A stretch of DNA of 30,673 nt from a virus, in the IMG/VR virus record IMGVR_UViG_3300025087_000744, positions 1-30,673 of that record; one strand, written 5' to 3'. The notes below the pieces were generated by a model. The model was not told the DNA's origin and ran no database searches. It was given only the letters and a program-made list of their open reading frames with translations. The position numbers and the translations under genes are program-made. Below, in pieces: positions 8,187-15,814 of this stretch (its first letter is position 1; each line of letters begins with the position of its first letter).

Positions 8187-9443
8187 ATGGCGAACCTATC
8201 AGATTGGACGGCGGCCTTGAAAGAGGTTGTCCTTCCACGTATTCAAGATAACTTTCCTAAAGAAACTATTCTTCTCGACCAGATGAAACGAAACGTAGAT
8301 GTTGAGCAACTAAATGATGAATTTATTGCTCCTGTCTACACTTCCCGTCATGGTGGGGTGGTTAACCTTACTAATGATGGTAATAGCGTTAATGCTGCTG
8401 TCGGTAGAACTGTTTCTCGTGGAACTGTTCCTGTAGAAATCGTTTCGGCTTCATTTAACATCTCCAAACTGGCTATAGATGCTTCTCGCAGTAACAACCT
8501 AGCGGTTGCCCCTGCATTAAGTTCTCAAGCCACTACTCTGGCTAAAGATTACGCAAGACACGTTAACCGTCAGCTCTATGGAGAAGCTGTTGGTGTAGTT
8601 GGTAAGGCGAGAGCAAGTGGTGGATCAGTTGGAGCTGGTACTATTGCTATTGAGGCGATTGATGCTAGTGCAGATGACGGTAGAATTCAGGATTGGTACG
8701 GTACCATCAACAATGATATTGCTCCTAACAAGTACTTTGCTACGGATCAAATTATCGGTATCGGGACTGCTGCTGTAGACTTGGGAACGATTACCAGCGT
8801 AACTGGAACTTCTCTGGTTGTAACAGGAGATCCAGCTATCGTTGCTAATGACTCGATCTACTTGGTAGATGGTTCTAGCACAACAGCTGCTAGTGGAACA
8901 AACGAGTTCTTAGGAGTTCGTTCTGCACTCAGTTCTTCAACCGGTACTGCTACTTATGCAGGTCTAGCTCGAAGCACAATCGGCTGGACTCCGCAGTTTG
9001 GAAGTGCAAATGAGGCTCTGACTCAGAAAAGAATGGAAGATACCTATCTTGCCGCTTTAGAGTACGCTTCAAAGACAGACAAGTACGTCATTTTGGTCAA
9101 TAAAACTTTGTTCGGTAAATACGGACAAATCTTGACCTCAATGAGAAGGACTGTCAGTGAAACTGACCTCTTAGGAGGTTGGACGGGATTAGAATTTGCT
9201 GCTGGTGGATCACGGGTCGGAGTATTTCCTGACTACGATGTACCAGATGGAGAGGTTATCATCCTCAACTTGGACACTTGGACAATAACCCAAGTAGACG
9301 ACGTTGGATGGATGGAAGACCCAAGTGGGAACTTGCTTAGACTTCAGAACACAATTCGATACCAAGCCGTTATGGTTTGGTTTGCGAACCTTCTGTGTCT
9401 AGCACCTGCTGCTAACGGAAAGCAAACCCGCAAGACAGCTTAG
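8187..9443 (+). CDS. Major capsid protein, HK97-like fold
   Basis: A 418-residue protein following the scaffold gene, start ATG 8187 with AAAGGTGGTGG (8161-8171) somewhat far upstream. The N-terminal helix and arm (SDWTAALKEVVLPRIQDNFP) lead into an HK97-type P-domain pattern including DYARHVNRQLYGEAVGV. Residues about 185-260 (GTAAVDLGTITSVTGTSLVV onward) look like an inserted beta domain. The C-terminal third has the A-domain-like DKYVILVNKTLFGKYG and FPDYDVPDGEVIILNL. It forms the icosahedral shell. A perfect hairpin starts in its stop codon, which may raise message stability for this highly expressed gene. Confidence 0.88.
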   Translation: MANLSDWTAALKEVVLPRIQDNFPKETILLDQMKRNVDVEQLNDEFIAPVYTSRHGGVVNLTNDGNSVNAAVGRTVSRGTVPVEIVSASFNISKLAIDASRSNNLAVAPALSSQATTLAKDYARHVNRQLYGEAVGVVGKARASGGSVGAGTIAIEAIDASADDGRIQDWYGTINNDIAPNKYFATDQIIGIGTAAVDLGTITSVTGTSLVVTGDPAIVANDSIYLVDGSSTTAASGTNEFLGVRSALSSSTGTATYAGLARSTIGWTPQFGSANEALTQKRMEDTYLAALEYASKTDKYVILVNKTLFGKYGQILTSMRRTVSETDLLGGWTGLEFAAGGSRVGVFPDYDVPDGEVIILNLDTWTITQVDDVGWMEDPSGNLLRLQNTIRYQAVMVWFANLLCLAPAANGKQTRKTA

Positions 9444-9469
9444 GGATAGTTACCTAGAGTAACTGTCCC
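9443..9469 (+). other. Hairpin at capsid gene stop
   Basis: An 11-bp stem, GGGATAGTTAC (9443-9453) with GTAACTGTCCC (9459-9469), loop CTAGA, one G-U pair. The last base of the TAG stop is part of the stem. Only TTG follows, not a T-run, so it is more likely an mRNA 3'-end stabiliser or weak terminator than a full terminator. Confidence 0.65.
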
Positions 9470-9543
9470 TTGTAGAAAAGGAGAAGTACATTAAACAAAG
9501 GTAATTCGCTTATCAACTGACAAAGGAAACACACTTATTTAAT

Positions 9544-9897
9544 GTGCATATCCTAAAGACTATGGACAAGATTGCAAAAGAAGATTGGCAATACGTAGAA
9601 CAAAATCCCGAAGGAGATGCAGACTTTTCTGAAGAAAGAAATAAGTCGGTTATTGCAGGTGTCCTTAAGAAGTACGAAAAGATGCGTCGAGTCAAACGAC
9701 GAGAGTTTGAAGAAGATAGTAGAGAGCGGGGAGAAGCAGCCGCCCACTACTTAAAGGCATTAGAAAGTGGAGCTTCGACTGCAGCTACTAAATACTTCGG
9801 CCGTAAGGAGCTTGCCCGCCTTAGGGGCGAAGAAGTTTTAAATAAATTAAAGGCCAGTCCAGAGTTACTGGCGAAATTAAAAGAAAAATTTAACTAA
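9544..9897 (+). CDS. Small helical charged protein after capsid gene
   Basis: A 117-residue protein from GTG 9544. ATG 9562 (111 residues) is an equally possible start, because AAAGGA at 9522-9527 is too distant for a firm choice. It is almost all helix and heavily charged (KKYEKMRRVKRREFEEDSRE). Residues 85-117 carry a second amphipathic helix (LARLRGEEVLNKLKASPELL). No family recognised. A head-completion or capsid-associated role is suggested only by position. Confidence 0.65.
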   Translation: MHILKTMDKIAKEDWQYVEQNPEGDADFSEERNKSVIAGVLKKYEKMRRVKRREFEEDSRERGEAAAHYLKALESGASTAATKYFGRKELARLRGEEVLNKLKASPELLAKLKEKFN

Positions 9898-9898
9898 T

Positions 9899-10033
9899 GT
9901 GCCGAGACGAAATTATAAAGCTAAGGTTAGACAACACGACACTAGGTTGAAGTTCTGGGAAATTTCTAAAATAATGGGATTAAGCCCTAAACAGAGAATT
10001 GAATTTAAACTTTACTTAATGAGAAAGAGGTGA
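9899..10033 (+). CDS. Very small basic protein
   Basis: A 44-residue reading frame from GTG 9899, starting one base after the previous TAA (TAATGTG), ending TGA 10031-10033. It is strongly basic with two short helices (RLKFWEISKIMGLSPKQRIE). It fills an otherwise empty gap in the packed operon, supporting a real gene, but no clear ribosome site precedes it, so coupling to the upstream gene is assumed. An ATG at 9897 in another frame gives only 17 codons. Confidence 0.45.
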   Translation: MPRRNYKAKVRQHDTRLKFWEISKIMGLSPKQRIEFKLYLMRKR

Positions 10034-10039
10034 ACACTT

Positions 10040-10055
10040 AGATCTTTAAAGATCT
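10040..10055. repeat. Perfect 16-base palindrome before the next gene
   Basis: AGATCTTTAAAGATCT is exactly self-complementary. It sits between the AGAGGTG site (10026-10032) and ATG 10064. As RNA it could form a short hairpin that shortens the ribosome-site distance. As DNA it could be an operator. Confidence 0.6.
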
Positions 10056-10063
10056 CTTAAATT

Positions 10064-11116
10064 ATGGCTTCTTATGGAGATAATGAACCTAGTATCCGCA
10101 TAAGCGGAAACAGAATAGATCCTTTATCAGAGATCAGAAACGCTGGTATTATAACTAGCGGTGATGTTTTCTGGGTAAAAGACCCTTCTGATGCTGACTA
10201 TGTAACAGTTAAAGACGCTGTTGGTGCTGGTGTCTTTCGAGACACTCCCGCACAAGCTCTAACTTTGACTGCAACTGACACTAATGACTACGTGTTAGTA
10301 GCTCCTAAACTCAATGGTGCTGCCTACGCATTGGGAACTGCTATTGATATAACCAATGACCGAGTTCACTTACTAAGTCTTGGCTATACCCATGCAATAG
10401 AAGGTTATTCCAACACTCTTGAAGGATACGTCTCTGCTAGCGGTATTGATACAGAAATAGTGAAAGTTACTGCTTCTGGTATTGAACTGGCTGGTTTTCG
10501 TATTCTTGGAACCAGTGGTACGGCTGACGGGGGTACTTTGAGTGGTGGTTTCCTTAACTTGGGAACTGCTTCCTCAGGAACTGCTCATCAAGGCCACTAC
10601 CACGACTTAGTGGTTGAAAATACTCAAGCTGCTGCAGCTGGTGGAACAACCGACATCATATCCTTTACAGGTAATAGTGCTAGAGGGTTGGTTGGTAACC
10701 GCTTTGACAGGATTTGGGCTGGTGACTGGTCTTGGGCTCCCGCTAACGTGGTTAACTTCGGGGCTGGGACAGCTGGGCCTTCCCGAACTAGATTTGCTGA
10801 CTGTGAGTTCTTAATTGACGCACAAGCCACAACTGATCGTTTCATAACATTGGGAACTGGTGCAACAGAATTTACCGAGTTCAACAGATGTAAGTTTATC
10901 AACGTTGAAGCTGGTACAGCTCCCGCATCTGCTATCGCAGGTGCTGTGTTAGTGGATAACCCAGCTCTGATGATTAACTGTGTTTCAGTTAACGTAACTA
11001 ACTTCGGTACAGATACCGAGTTACTGGTAACTCCAATACAAGCAGGTACTGCTGGTGCTGGATTGCACAACCCAGGTCTGGCGATAATCGGAACTGCTCC
11101 GATAGTTGCTGCCTAG
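10064..11116 (+). CDS. Beta-helix-like virion protein
   Basis: A 350-residue protein starting ATG 10064. From about residue 110 onward it shows successive short strand-turn units typical of right-handed beta-helix proteins (GIELAGFRILGTSGT, HYHDLVVENTQ, NRFDRIWAG, TRFADCEFLIDA, TEFNRCKFINV). The N-terminal 60 residues look globular. Parallel beta-helices in phages are tailspikes, head fibres or capsid decorations. The location within the head module favours a head-surface fibre or decoration protein. No catalytic residues can be assigned. It is the last head gene before promoter P2. Confidence 0.65.
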   Translation: MASYGDNEPSIRISGNRIDPLSEIRNAGIITSGDVFWVKDPSDADYVTVKDAVGAGVFRDTPAQALTLTATDTNDYVLVAPKLNGAAYALGTAIDITNDRVHLLSLGYTHAIEGYSNTLEGYVSASGIDTEIVKVTASGIELAGFRILGTSGTADGGTLSGGFLNLGTASSGTAHQGHYHDLVVENTQAAAAGGTTDIISFTGNSARGLVGNRFDRIWAGDWSWAPANVVNFGAGTAGPSRTRFADCEFLIDAQATTDRFITLGTGATEFTEFNRCKFINVEAGTAPASAIAGAVLVDNPALMINCVSVNVTNFGTDTELLVTPIQAGTAGAGLHNPGLAIIGTAPIVAA

Positions 11117-11118
11117 AG

Positions 11119-11148
11119 TTGACAACTAGATTAGTTGGTTGCTAAAAT
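11119..11148 (+). promoter_or_regulatory. Promoter P2 of the cargo operon
   Basis: TTGACA at 11119-11124 and TAAAAT at 11143-11148 with 18 bases between. It begins 2 bases after the stop of the beta-helix gene. Predicted transcript start is about 11155, inside the first of two hairpins. Confidence 0.65.
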
Positions 11149-11180
11149 GGAAACTGATCCGTCCGAGAGGATCGGTTTCC
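11149..11180 (+). promoter_or_regulatory. First leader hairpin of the cargo operon
   Basis: A 12-bp stem, GGAAACTGATCC (11149-11160) with GGATCGGTTTCC (11169-11180), loop GTCCGAGA, one G-U pair. No T-run follows. It lies at the predicted 5' end of the P2 transcript. Confidence 0.65.
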
Positions 11181-11186
11181 GAAATG

Positions 11187-11220
11187 GAGACTTATTCTTC
11201 TCGGAGAATGAGTCTCTTTT
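11187..11220 (+). terminator. Second leader hairpin: terminator or attenuator
   Basis: A 12-bp stem, GAGACTTATTCT (11187-11198) with AGAATGAGTCTC (11205-11216), loop TCTCGG, followed by TTTTCTG. It has the form of an intrinsic terminator but sits 6 bases before the likely methyltransferase start, so it would have to be conditional or leaky for P2 to express the operon. Confidence 0.7.
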
Positions 11221-11225
11221 CTGTA

Positions 11226-11894
11226 ATGAAAGACACCAATTTGCACGCCATTTTCTACAAAGGCGATATTGAAGATAATTACTTAGGGCACATGGCCGAA
11301 GAAATCTTCAAAGCTCGTATTTACGCTCCTTACTTAGAGAATAAGAAAGACGCTGTTGTAATTGATATCGGGGCTAATATCGGGCTCTTTTCCCTTTACG
11401 CTGCCAAGTACGCTAAACAGGTTTTTGCATTAGAGCCTGCCGAGCAACACTTTGACACCTTAAACAGAATGATTATTTATAATAAACTCACCAACGTTAA
11501 ACCAATTAAAAAGGCTCTCTACTTTGAAAACTCTAAACTCCCCTTTTACCATAACGACACTAACCAAACTATGTGGTCTTTGTACGCTAATGTGCAACAT
11601 GGAAATGACCAACCTGAAATGGTGGAGACGATTACTTTAGAGGATCTTCTTAAGGAAGAAAAGATTGACCACGTTGATCTCCTGAAACTGGATTGTGAAG
11701 GAAGCGAGGGGGAAATCTTAGGTGGTAAGGCGTTTGCTAACGTAGCTGATAAAATAGATACGATTGTCTTAGAAACTCATGATTGGGGGCTTCGGCCTAG
11801 ACAACAAGTAATTGACTCTCTAACTAATCGGGGATTTAAAGTCCAGCAAATACCGCACGATGCGCATCTTTTCGTTGCCCAACATGAACACTAA
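11226..11894 (+). CDS. FkbM-family SAM-dependent methyltransferase 1
   Basis: 222 residues from ATG 11226. The frame is open upstream (ATG 11184, 11208), but those starts lie in the leader hairpins and no start has a good ribosome site. Residues 45-53 form the SAM-binding motif I (VIDIGANIG) and 67-71 the motif II acidic residue (FALEP). The FkbM-typical LLKLDCEGSEGEIL follows, with VADKIDTIVLETH after it. FkbM enzymes mostly O-methylate sugars or natural products, so with the sugar genes downstream a glycan-methylating role on virion or host surface is plausible. It is the first of three tandem paralogues, overlapping the second by 11 bases. Confidence 0.85.
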   Translation: MKDTNLHAIFYKGDIEDNYLGHMAEEIFKARIYAPYLENKKDAVVIDIGANIGLFSLYAAKYAKQVFALEPAEQHFDTLNRMIIYNKLTNVKPIKKALYFENSKLPFYHNDTNQTMWSLYANVQHGNDQPEMVETITLEDLLKEEKIDHVDLLKLDCEGSEGEILGGKAFANVADKIDTIVLETHDWGLRPRQQVIDSLTNRGFKVQQIPHDAHLFVAQHEH

Positions 11895-12651
11895 CAACAT
11901 AAGGTTTGGGGGCACTTCTCTAAATAAGTACGTACTTAATGATATTAAACTCAAGAAAACTGATAAAGAGGAATTCTACACCCCCTTAGATCAACAGCAC
12001 TTTTCAGATCAGTACTCAGAGATTTTCATTATTGAAGAATACAAACCTGCTCTAAGAAAAAAAGATATGGTTATTTTAGATATTGGGGCCAATATGGGAC
12101 TTTCGATACTTTACTTTGCCCCCTACGCCAAGATGGTCTATGGCCTTGAACCTTCTGCGGCGCATTACAAAGCACTAGAGGCAAACGTCAAAGATTTAAC
12201 TAATGTCAAAATCTACCCTTTCGGTATTAGCAGTCATACGGGAAAGGATTTACTAATTTCCAACGGAGACGGTTTTATCCCTGAGTCTATTTATGGAGAC
12301 GGTAAGACAAGAGAAGAAGTCGAAATGGTGACTCTTGATAAGTTTATGGCTGACGAGAAGATTGACCATGTTGACGTAATGAAGATAGATACCGAAGGTT
12401 CTGAATACGAAATTCTCACGTCCAAAGGTTTCTTAAATGTTGCTGACAAAATTGATTTCATTATTGGAGAAGGGCATTATTTAGGTAACCTCGACCCACG
12501 CTTGATACCCTTAATTTTAGCCGGTGCTGGTTTCGAAACGAAGTTCCTACCCATTAAGAATATAACCCGTAAGGTACAAAGCGTGGAAACTGGTATCAGC
12601 TACGAAATTGGACTTGAGACCCTCTTTATAGCCGAAAGGAAGCGTGAATAA
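11884..12651 (+). CDS. FkbM-family SAM-dependent methyltransferase 2
   Basis: 255 residues from ATG 11884 (ATG 11860 is an in-frame alternative; neither has a clear ribosome site). Motif I is VILDIGANMG (residues 63-72) and motif II is YGLEP. The FkbM hallmark VDVMKIDTEGSEYEIL is intact, followed by VADKIDFIIGEGHY. It shares with its upstream neighbour the phrase KIDHVD before the hallmark, showing local duplication. Likely to methylate a sugar hydroxyl, substrate unknown. It overlaps the third copy by 8 bases. Confidence 0.85.
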   Translation: MNTNNIRFGGTSLNKYVLNDIKLKKTDKEEFYTPLDQQHFSDQYSEIFIIEEYKPALRKKDMVILDIGANMGLSILYFAPYAKMVYGLEPSAAHYKALEANVKDLTNVKIYPFGISSHTGKDLLISNGDGFIPESIYGDGKTREEVEMVTLDKFMADEKIDHVDVMKIDTEGSEYEILTSKGFLNVADKIDFIIGEGHYLGNLDPRLIPLILAGAGFETKFLPIKNITRKVQSVETGISYEIGLETLFIAERKRE

Positions 12652-13270
12652 AGAAGGTTTTGACAGGTACACAGAAAATTACGCAGGCGATCGTTTTTAT
12701 AAAGAAGTTTTCGAGCAGACTATTTATGAGCAGATCCTAAACGCTAAAAGTAGAGATGTTATTGTGGATGCAGGTGCGCTTGCAGGAGAGTTTGCTTTCT
12801 GGATGCTGGCACACGGAGCTAAGAAAGTTTATGCGATTGAGCCTTTCCTGCAACACTACGAGGAATTAGTTGAGAATATTAAACTAGTGGGGGCCGAAGA
12901 TCAGGTTATACCTTTTCAAATTGCTTTGGCTGGGGAAAACTCGCAAAGATCAATCAAAGACAATGGTCGGGGTGGTAACGTGCTAATAAACTATGATGAA
13001 ACAAAGCAGCCAATAGAAGGGGTAACCCTAGCAACTTTTATGCAGCAAAATAAAATTAAAAGAATTAACATTCTCAAAATAGACGTGGAAAATGCTGAGT
13101 TAGAGATATTTTCAGCTTCTGACTTTGAGACTGTAGCCGATAAGATTGACTGTATAATTGGAGAGCACTTTGACGTACTTGATGATGTATTTATAAATAA
13201 GTACGGGTTTAAATCATTACGTGGTGAGCGTAATTTAGTTTTTTACAAGGAGAATAAATGGGCAAGTTAG
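12644..13270 (+). CDS. FkbM-like methyltransferase 3, diverged
   Basis: 208 residues from GTG 12644, preceded by GAAAGGAAGC. It aligns with the two upstream copies, but motif I is VDAGALAGEF (41-50) instead of DIGANIG, and the hallmark reads ILKIDVENAELEIF where the others have EGSE. The motif II residue YAIEP and the VADKIDCIIGE stretch remain. It may have a changed substrate or weakened activity. Its end overlaps the groES-like start by 13 bases, tying the methyltransferases to the chaperonin genes in one operon. Confidence 0.75.
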   Translation: MNKEGFDRYTENYAGDRFYKEVFEQTIYEQILNAKSRDVIVDAGALAGEFAFWMLAHGAKKVYAIEPFLQHYEELVENIKLVGAEDQVIPFQIALAGENSQRSIKDNGRGGNVLINYDETKQPIEGVTLATFMQQNKIKRINILKIDVENAELEIFSASDFETVADKIDCIIGEHFDVLDDVFINKYGFKSLRGERNLVFYKENKWAS

Positions 13271-13536
13271 TTCCTTTGGCAGGCTTCGTATTAGCTGAGC
13301 CTCTTGATGATGATCTTCAAGCTAACGGTGGTATCTACATTCCAGAAACTACTAAAGATAAACCAGCTAAGGCAACGGTCTTGGCAGTTGGAGAAGATAC
13401 TACGGATATTGATCTGTCTTGGTGTAAAGTCGGCCAGACAATAATTCACAAACAATGGTCCCCGACTAGGATTAAAGATAAAGGCAAAGAAGTAGTTTTT
13501 GTAGCTGCTAGCGATATTTTAGGATACGAAGAATGA
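13258..13536 (+). CDS. groES: GroES-like co-chaperonin
   Basis: 92 residues, near the usual 95-97, from ATG 13258 with AAGGAG just upstream. It shows the GroES order: PLAGFVLAEPLDDD at the first strands, the mobile-loop signature GGIYIPETTKDKP (about 24-36), then AKATVLAVGED, and VGQTIIHKQWSPTRIKDKGKE matching the later conserved barrel strands. It caps the chaperonin ring through the mobile loop. The next gene is GroEL, overlapping at ATGA, so the pair is co-translated. T4 gp31 is the known precedent for a phage co-chaperonin used in capsid folding. Confidence 0.9.
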   Translation: MGKLVPLAGFVLAEPLDDDLQANGGIYIPETTKDKPAKATVLAVGEDTTDIDLSWCKVGQTIIHKQWSPTRIKDKGKEVVFVAASDILGYEE

Positions 13537-15122
13537 TTATCAAAAAAGATATTTTAACTAAACGAGCCGCACATGAAAAACTTCTTGAGGGTATCAACGC
13601 TGTTGGAGATGCTGTAGCTTCTACTTTAGGCCCACGCTCTCGAACAGTAGCTTTCGATCAATTTATTGGAGTAGATATTGCCCCGAGTATCTTCCGAGAC
13701 GGAGTTAGCGTTGCCCGCTCAATTAACCTACAAGACCCTTTTGCTGATATGGGAGCAAGACTAATTAAGAGTGCGGCTATTAAAACTGTAAATGACGTTG
13801 GTGATGGTACAACTCTGACCACAATCCTTACCCAAGCCATAGTTTCCGAAGCCCTAACGGCAATAGCGGCTGGTTCTAACCCCATGCAAATTAAAGCAGA
13901 AATTGAAGCTGCAGCCACCGAAAATCTAGCACTCCTGAAGAAAACTGCTAAACCTGTTAAAACTAATGAAGAAACTACCCAAGTAGCCACTATTTCAGCT
14001 TCTGATCCCAAGCTTGGGCAGTTAGTAGCAGAAGCTATTGGTAAGGTGGGTAAAGACGGTATCATTACAGTTGAAGAAGGACAGGCCCTAGAAACTACAA
14101 TCGAGTACAAACAAGGCATGGAGATTGATCGAGGTTACTACTCCTCTTATTTCGTTAACGATCAGAAGCGTGCTGAAGCAGTCAGTCAGAAACCATATAT
14201 ATTGATGACTGACAAACTCTTAAACAACGCCCATGAGATCGTTCCCTTCCTGCAGAAGATGGCAGCCAGTCAAATAAAAGACTTAGTTATCTTTGCCGGT
14301 GAAGTTACTGAGGAAGCTCTTGCAACTCTAGTCCTTAACCATTTGAAGCACACCTTTAACCTTATTGCTATTCAGGCCCCTGCCTTTGGTGGAAGAAGAA
14401 CTGACGAACTGGAAGATATTGCTTCTCTAGTGGGTGGTCACCCGATCCTCATGGACGAAGGTCGGGAACTTGACAGCGTGGAAGTTGAGGAACTAGGTCG
14501 GGCCGACAAAGTTACTGCTGACAGAGACAAGACGATTATCCTGAATGGTGGAGGTAGTAAAGAAGGGCTTAAAAAGAGAATTGAGGATCTAAAAGCTCAG
14601 ATTGATATACCTAACTCTAACTACGATAAAGACATTAAAGAACAACGCATGGCTAACTTAGCTGGACTTGTGGCGGTTATTAACGTTGGTGGTGCAACTG
14701 AGGTGGAAGTTAAGGAAAAGAAGGAAAGAGTAATTGATGCAGTTAACGCTACTAAAGCTGCTGTAGAAGAAGGCATCGTGGCTGGTGGTGAAATTCCCCT
14801 ACTAAATCTAGCTTTACGAGCCTCTGTAAGCCCCTCAGAGCTACTTTCTACAGGTGAGAGGATACTTAAGTCAGCTCTGAAAGTACCTTTTAAGCGTTTG
14901 GTTGAAAACTCAGGATTAGACTATGCAGAAGCCCTTCTGAAACTCTCTAATAAGAAATATCCTTATGGGATTGACGTACTTGACGGACAAGTAAAGAATT
15001 TAATTGAAGTTGGAATTATTGATCCAGTCAAGGTGCTTAGGTGTGCGTTAGAAAATTCGGTAAGTGTGTCTGGAATGTGTTTAACGACAGATACGTTAAT
15101 TGTAAACGTGGAAGAAAAATGA
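13533..15122 (+). CDS. groEL: GroEL-like chaperonin
   Basis: 529 residues, against about 545 in bacteria. The nucleotide site is intact: STLGPRSRTV (30-39), RDGVSVAR (55-62), GDGTTLTTIL (90-99, with D91 at the E. coli D87 position), and VIDAVNATKAAVEEG (400-414, with D402 at the D398 position). The apical domain keeps DRGYYSSYF and QAPAFGGRR. The C-terminus ends after NSVSVSGMCLTTDTLIVNVEEK and lacks the Gly-Gly-Met tail of bacterial GroEL. It should assemble an ATP-driven folding ring with the upstream GroES. It is coupled by ATGA overlaps to GroES and the glycosyltransferase. The client is unknown; capsid protein is the obvious guess. Confidence 0.95.
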   Translation: MIIKKDILTKRAAHEKLLEGINAVGDAVASTLGPRSRTVAFDQFIGVDIAPSIFRDGVSVARSINLQDPFADMGARLIKSAAIKTVNDVGDGTTLTTILTQAIVSEALTAIAAGSNPMQIKAEIEAAATENLALLKKTAKPVKTNEETTQVATISASDPKLGQLVAEAIGKVGKDGIITVEEGQALETTIEYKQGMEIDRGYYSSYFVNDQKRAEAVSQKPYILMTDKLLNNAHEIVPFLQKMAASQIKDLVIFAGEVTEEALATLVLNHLKHTFNLIAIQAPAFGGRRTDELEDIASLVGGHPILMDEGRELDSVEVEELGRADKVTADRDKTIILNGGGSKEGLKKRIEDLKAQIDIPNSNYDKDIKEQRMANLAGLVAVINVGGATEVEVKEKKERVIDAVNATKAAVEEGIVAGGEIPLLNLALRASVSPSELLSTGERILKSALKVPFKRLVENSGLDYAEALLKLSNKKYPYGIDVLDGQVKNLIEVGIIDPVKVLRCALENSVSVSGMCLTTDTLIVNVEEK

Positions 15123-15814
15123 AAAGAGCCTATTTCTGTCTCGCAACTAAAAACTTCGATAACGATTTTGAAATGCTGAATAAGTCTTTTAAGAAGTTCC
15201 ACAAGGAAGATATAATCCGCTTTAACGATGAGTCAGTTCCTAAAGATGCACAGTTCTTCTTTAGAGCCACGCCTTACTTTACTAAGAAACTCTTCGACGA
15301 AGGATATGAGGAAGTCTGTCATTTAGATGCTGACCAGATCGTGCTTGGCAATTTAGACCATATCTGGGAAGGAGATTATGATGCTGCGGTTGTCTTAAAC
15401 TCACCTGACTTTCCAATTAGTGTTTGGGACGTTGGAGCAGCTTCCAAGACCCCGTACTTCAACAACGGGCTGAACGTCTTTAAGAGTAAGGCTTTTGTAG
15501 ATCATTGGTTAAGGCTCTGCCACTCCCTCCACTTTGAGCGTTACCAGTTCCGTGAACAAGATCTACTTACTCTACTTTGCAGCGACTACTTTGATTACAA
15601 GGTTCGTATACTAGATACAGAGGATAAAATTCATGGGGAGTTAGCCAAACCAGTCTGGAAGGAAGCAAGGATTGAAAATGATAAAGTTATGATTGGAGAC
15701 AAGCAACTTATGGTAGTTCACTTTGGTGGTGGTAGCGGAGATCCAAGTAAGGGTAATTACCATATTAGATTTCAAGAACCTGTAATTGCGTATATAGATG
15801 GGATATTGAAATGA
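15119..15814 (+). CDS. GT8-like glycosyltransferase
   Basis: 231 residues from ATG 15119, which overlaps the GroEL stop. The frame is open further upstream, but that part duplicates GroEL coding sequence. HLDADQIVLGNLD contains the metal-binding DAD (residues 70-72) of GT-A enzymes, in the arrangement of GT8 family proteins (glycogenin, LPS glucosyl/galactosyltransferases). FNNGLNVFKSKAF and HFGGGSG further on match the conserved acceptor/nucleotide segments. It would transfer a sugar from a nucleotide donor to a glycan or protein. Coupling to GroEL and the epimerase is by 4-base overlaps. Confidence 0.82.
   Translation: MKRAYFCLATKNFDNDFEMLNKSFKKFHKEDIIRFNDESVPKDAQFFFRATPYFTKKLFDEGYEEVCHLDADQIVLGNLDHIWEGDYDAAVVLNSPDFPISVWDVGAASKTPYFNNGLNVFKSKAFVDHWLRLCHSLHFERYQFREQDLLTLLCSDYFDYKVRILDTEDKIHGELAKPVWKEARIENDKVMIGDKQLMVVHFGGGSGDPSKGNYHIRFQEPVIAYIDGILK

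Noticed and set aside
8132-8248. Possible 38-residue frame starting ATG near 8134
   Set aside because: It runs into the capsid gene in another frame, has no ribosome site, and its length is within chance expectation.
10624-11070. 148-residue minus-strand frame
   Set aside because: Opposite the beta-helix-like gene and Pro/Val/Ala-rich as expected for the reverse of Gly/Thr/Ala-rich coding; no start signals.
13658-14119. 153-residue minus-strand frame
   Set aside because: It is entirely opposite conserved GroEL coding sequence, with shadow-like Ser/Val/Ala composition and no ribosome site.
15041-15118. Longer N-terminus for the GT8-like protein
   Set aside because: The extra 26 residues are the out-of-frame reading of the conserved GroEL end. 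The GT-A domain starts properly at 15119 with a 3-base overlap.
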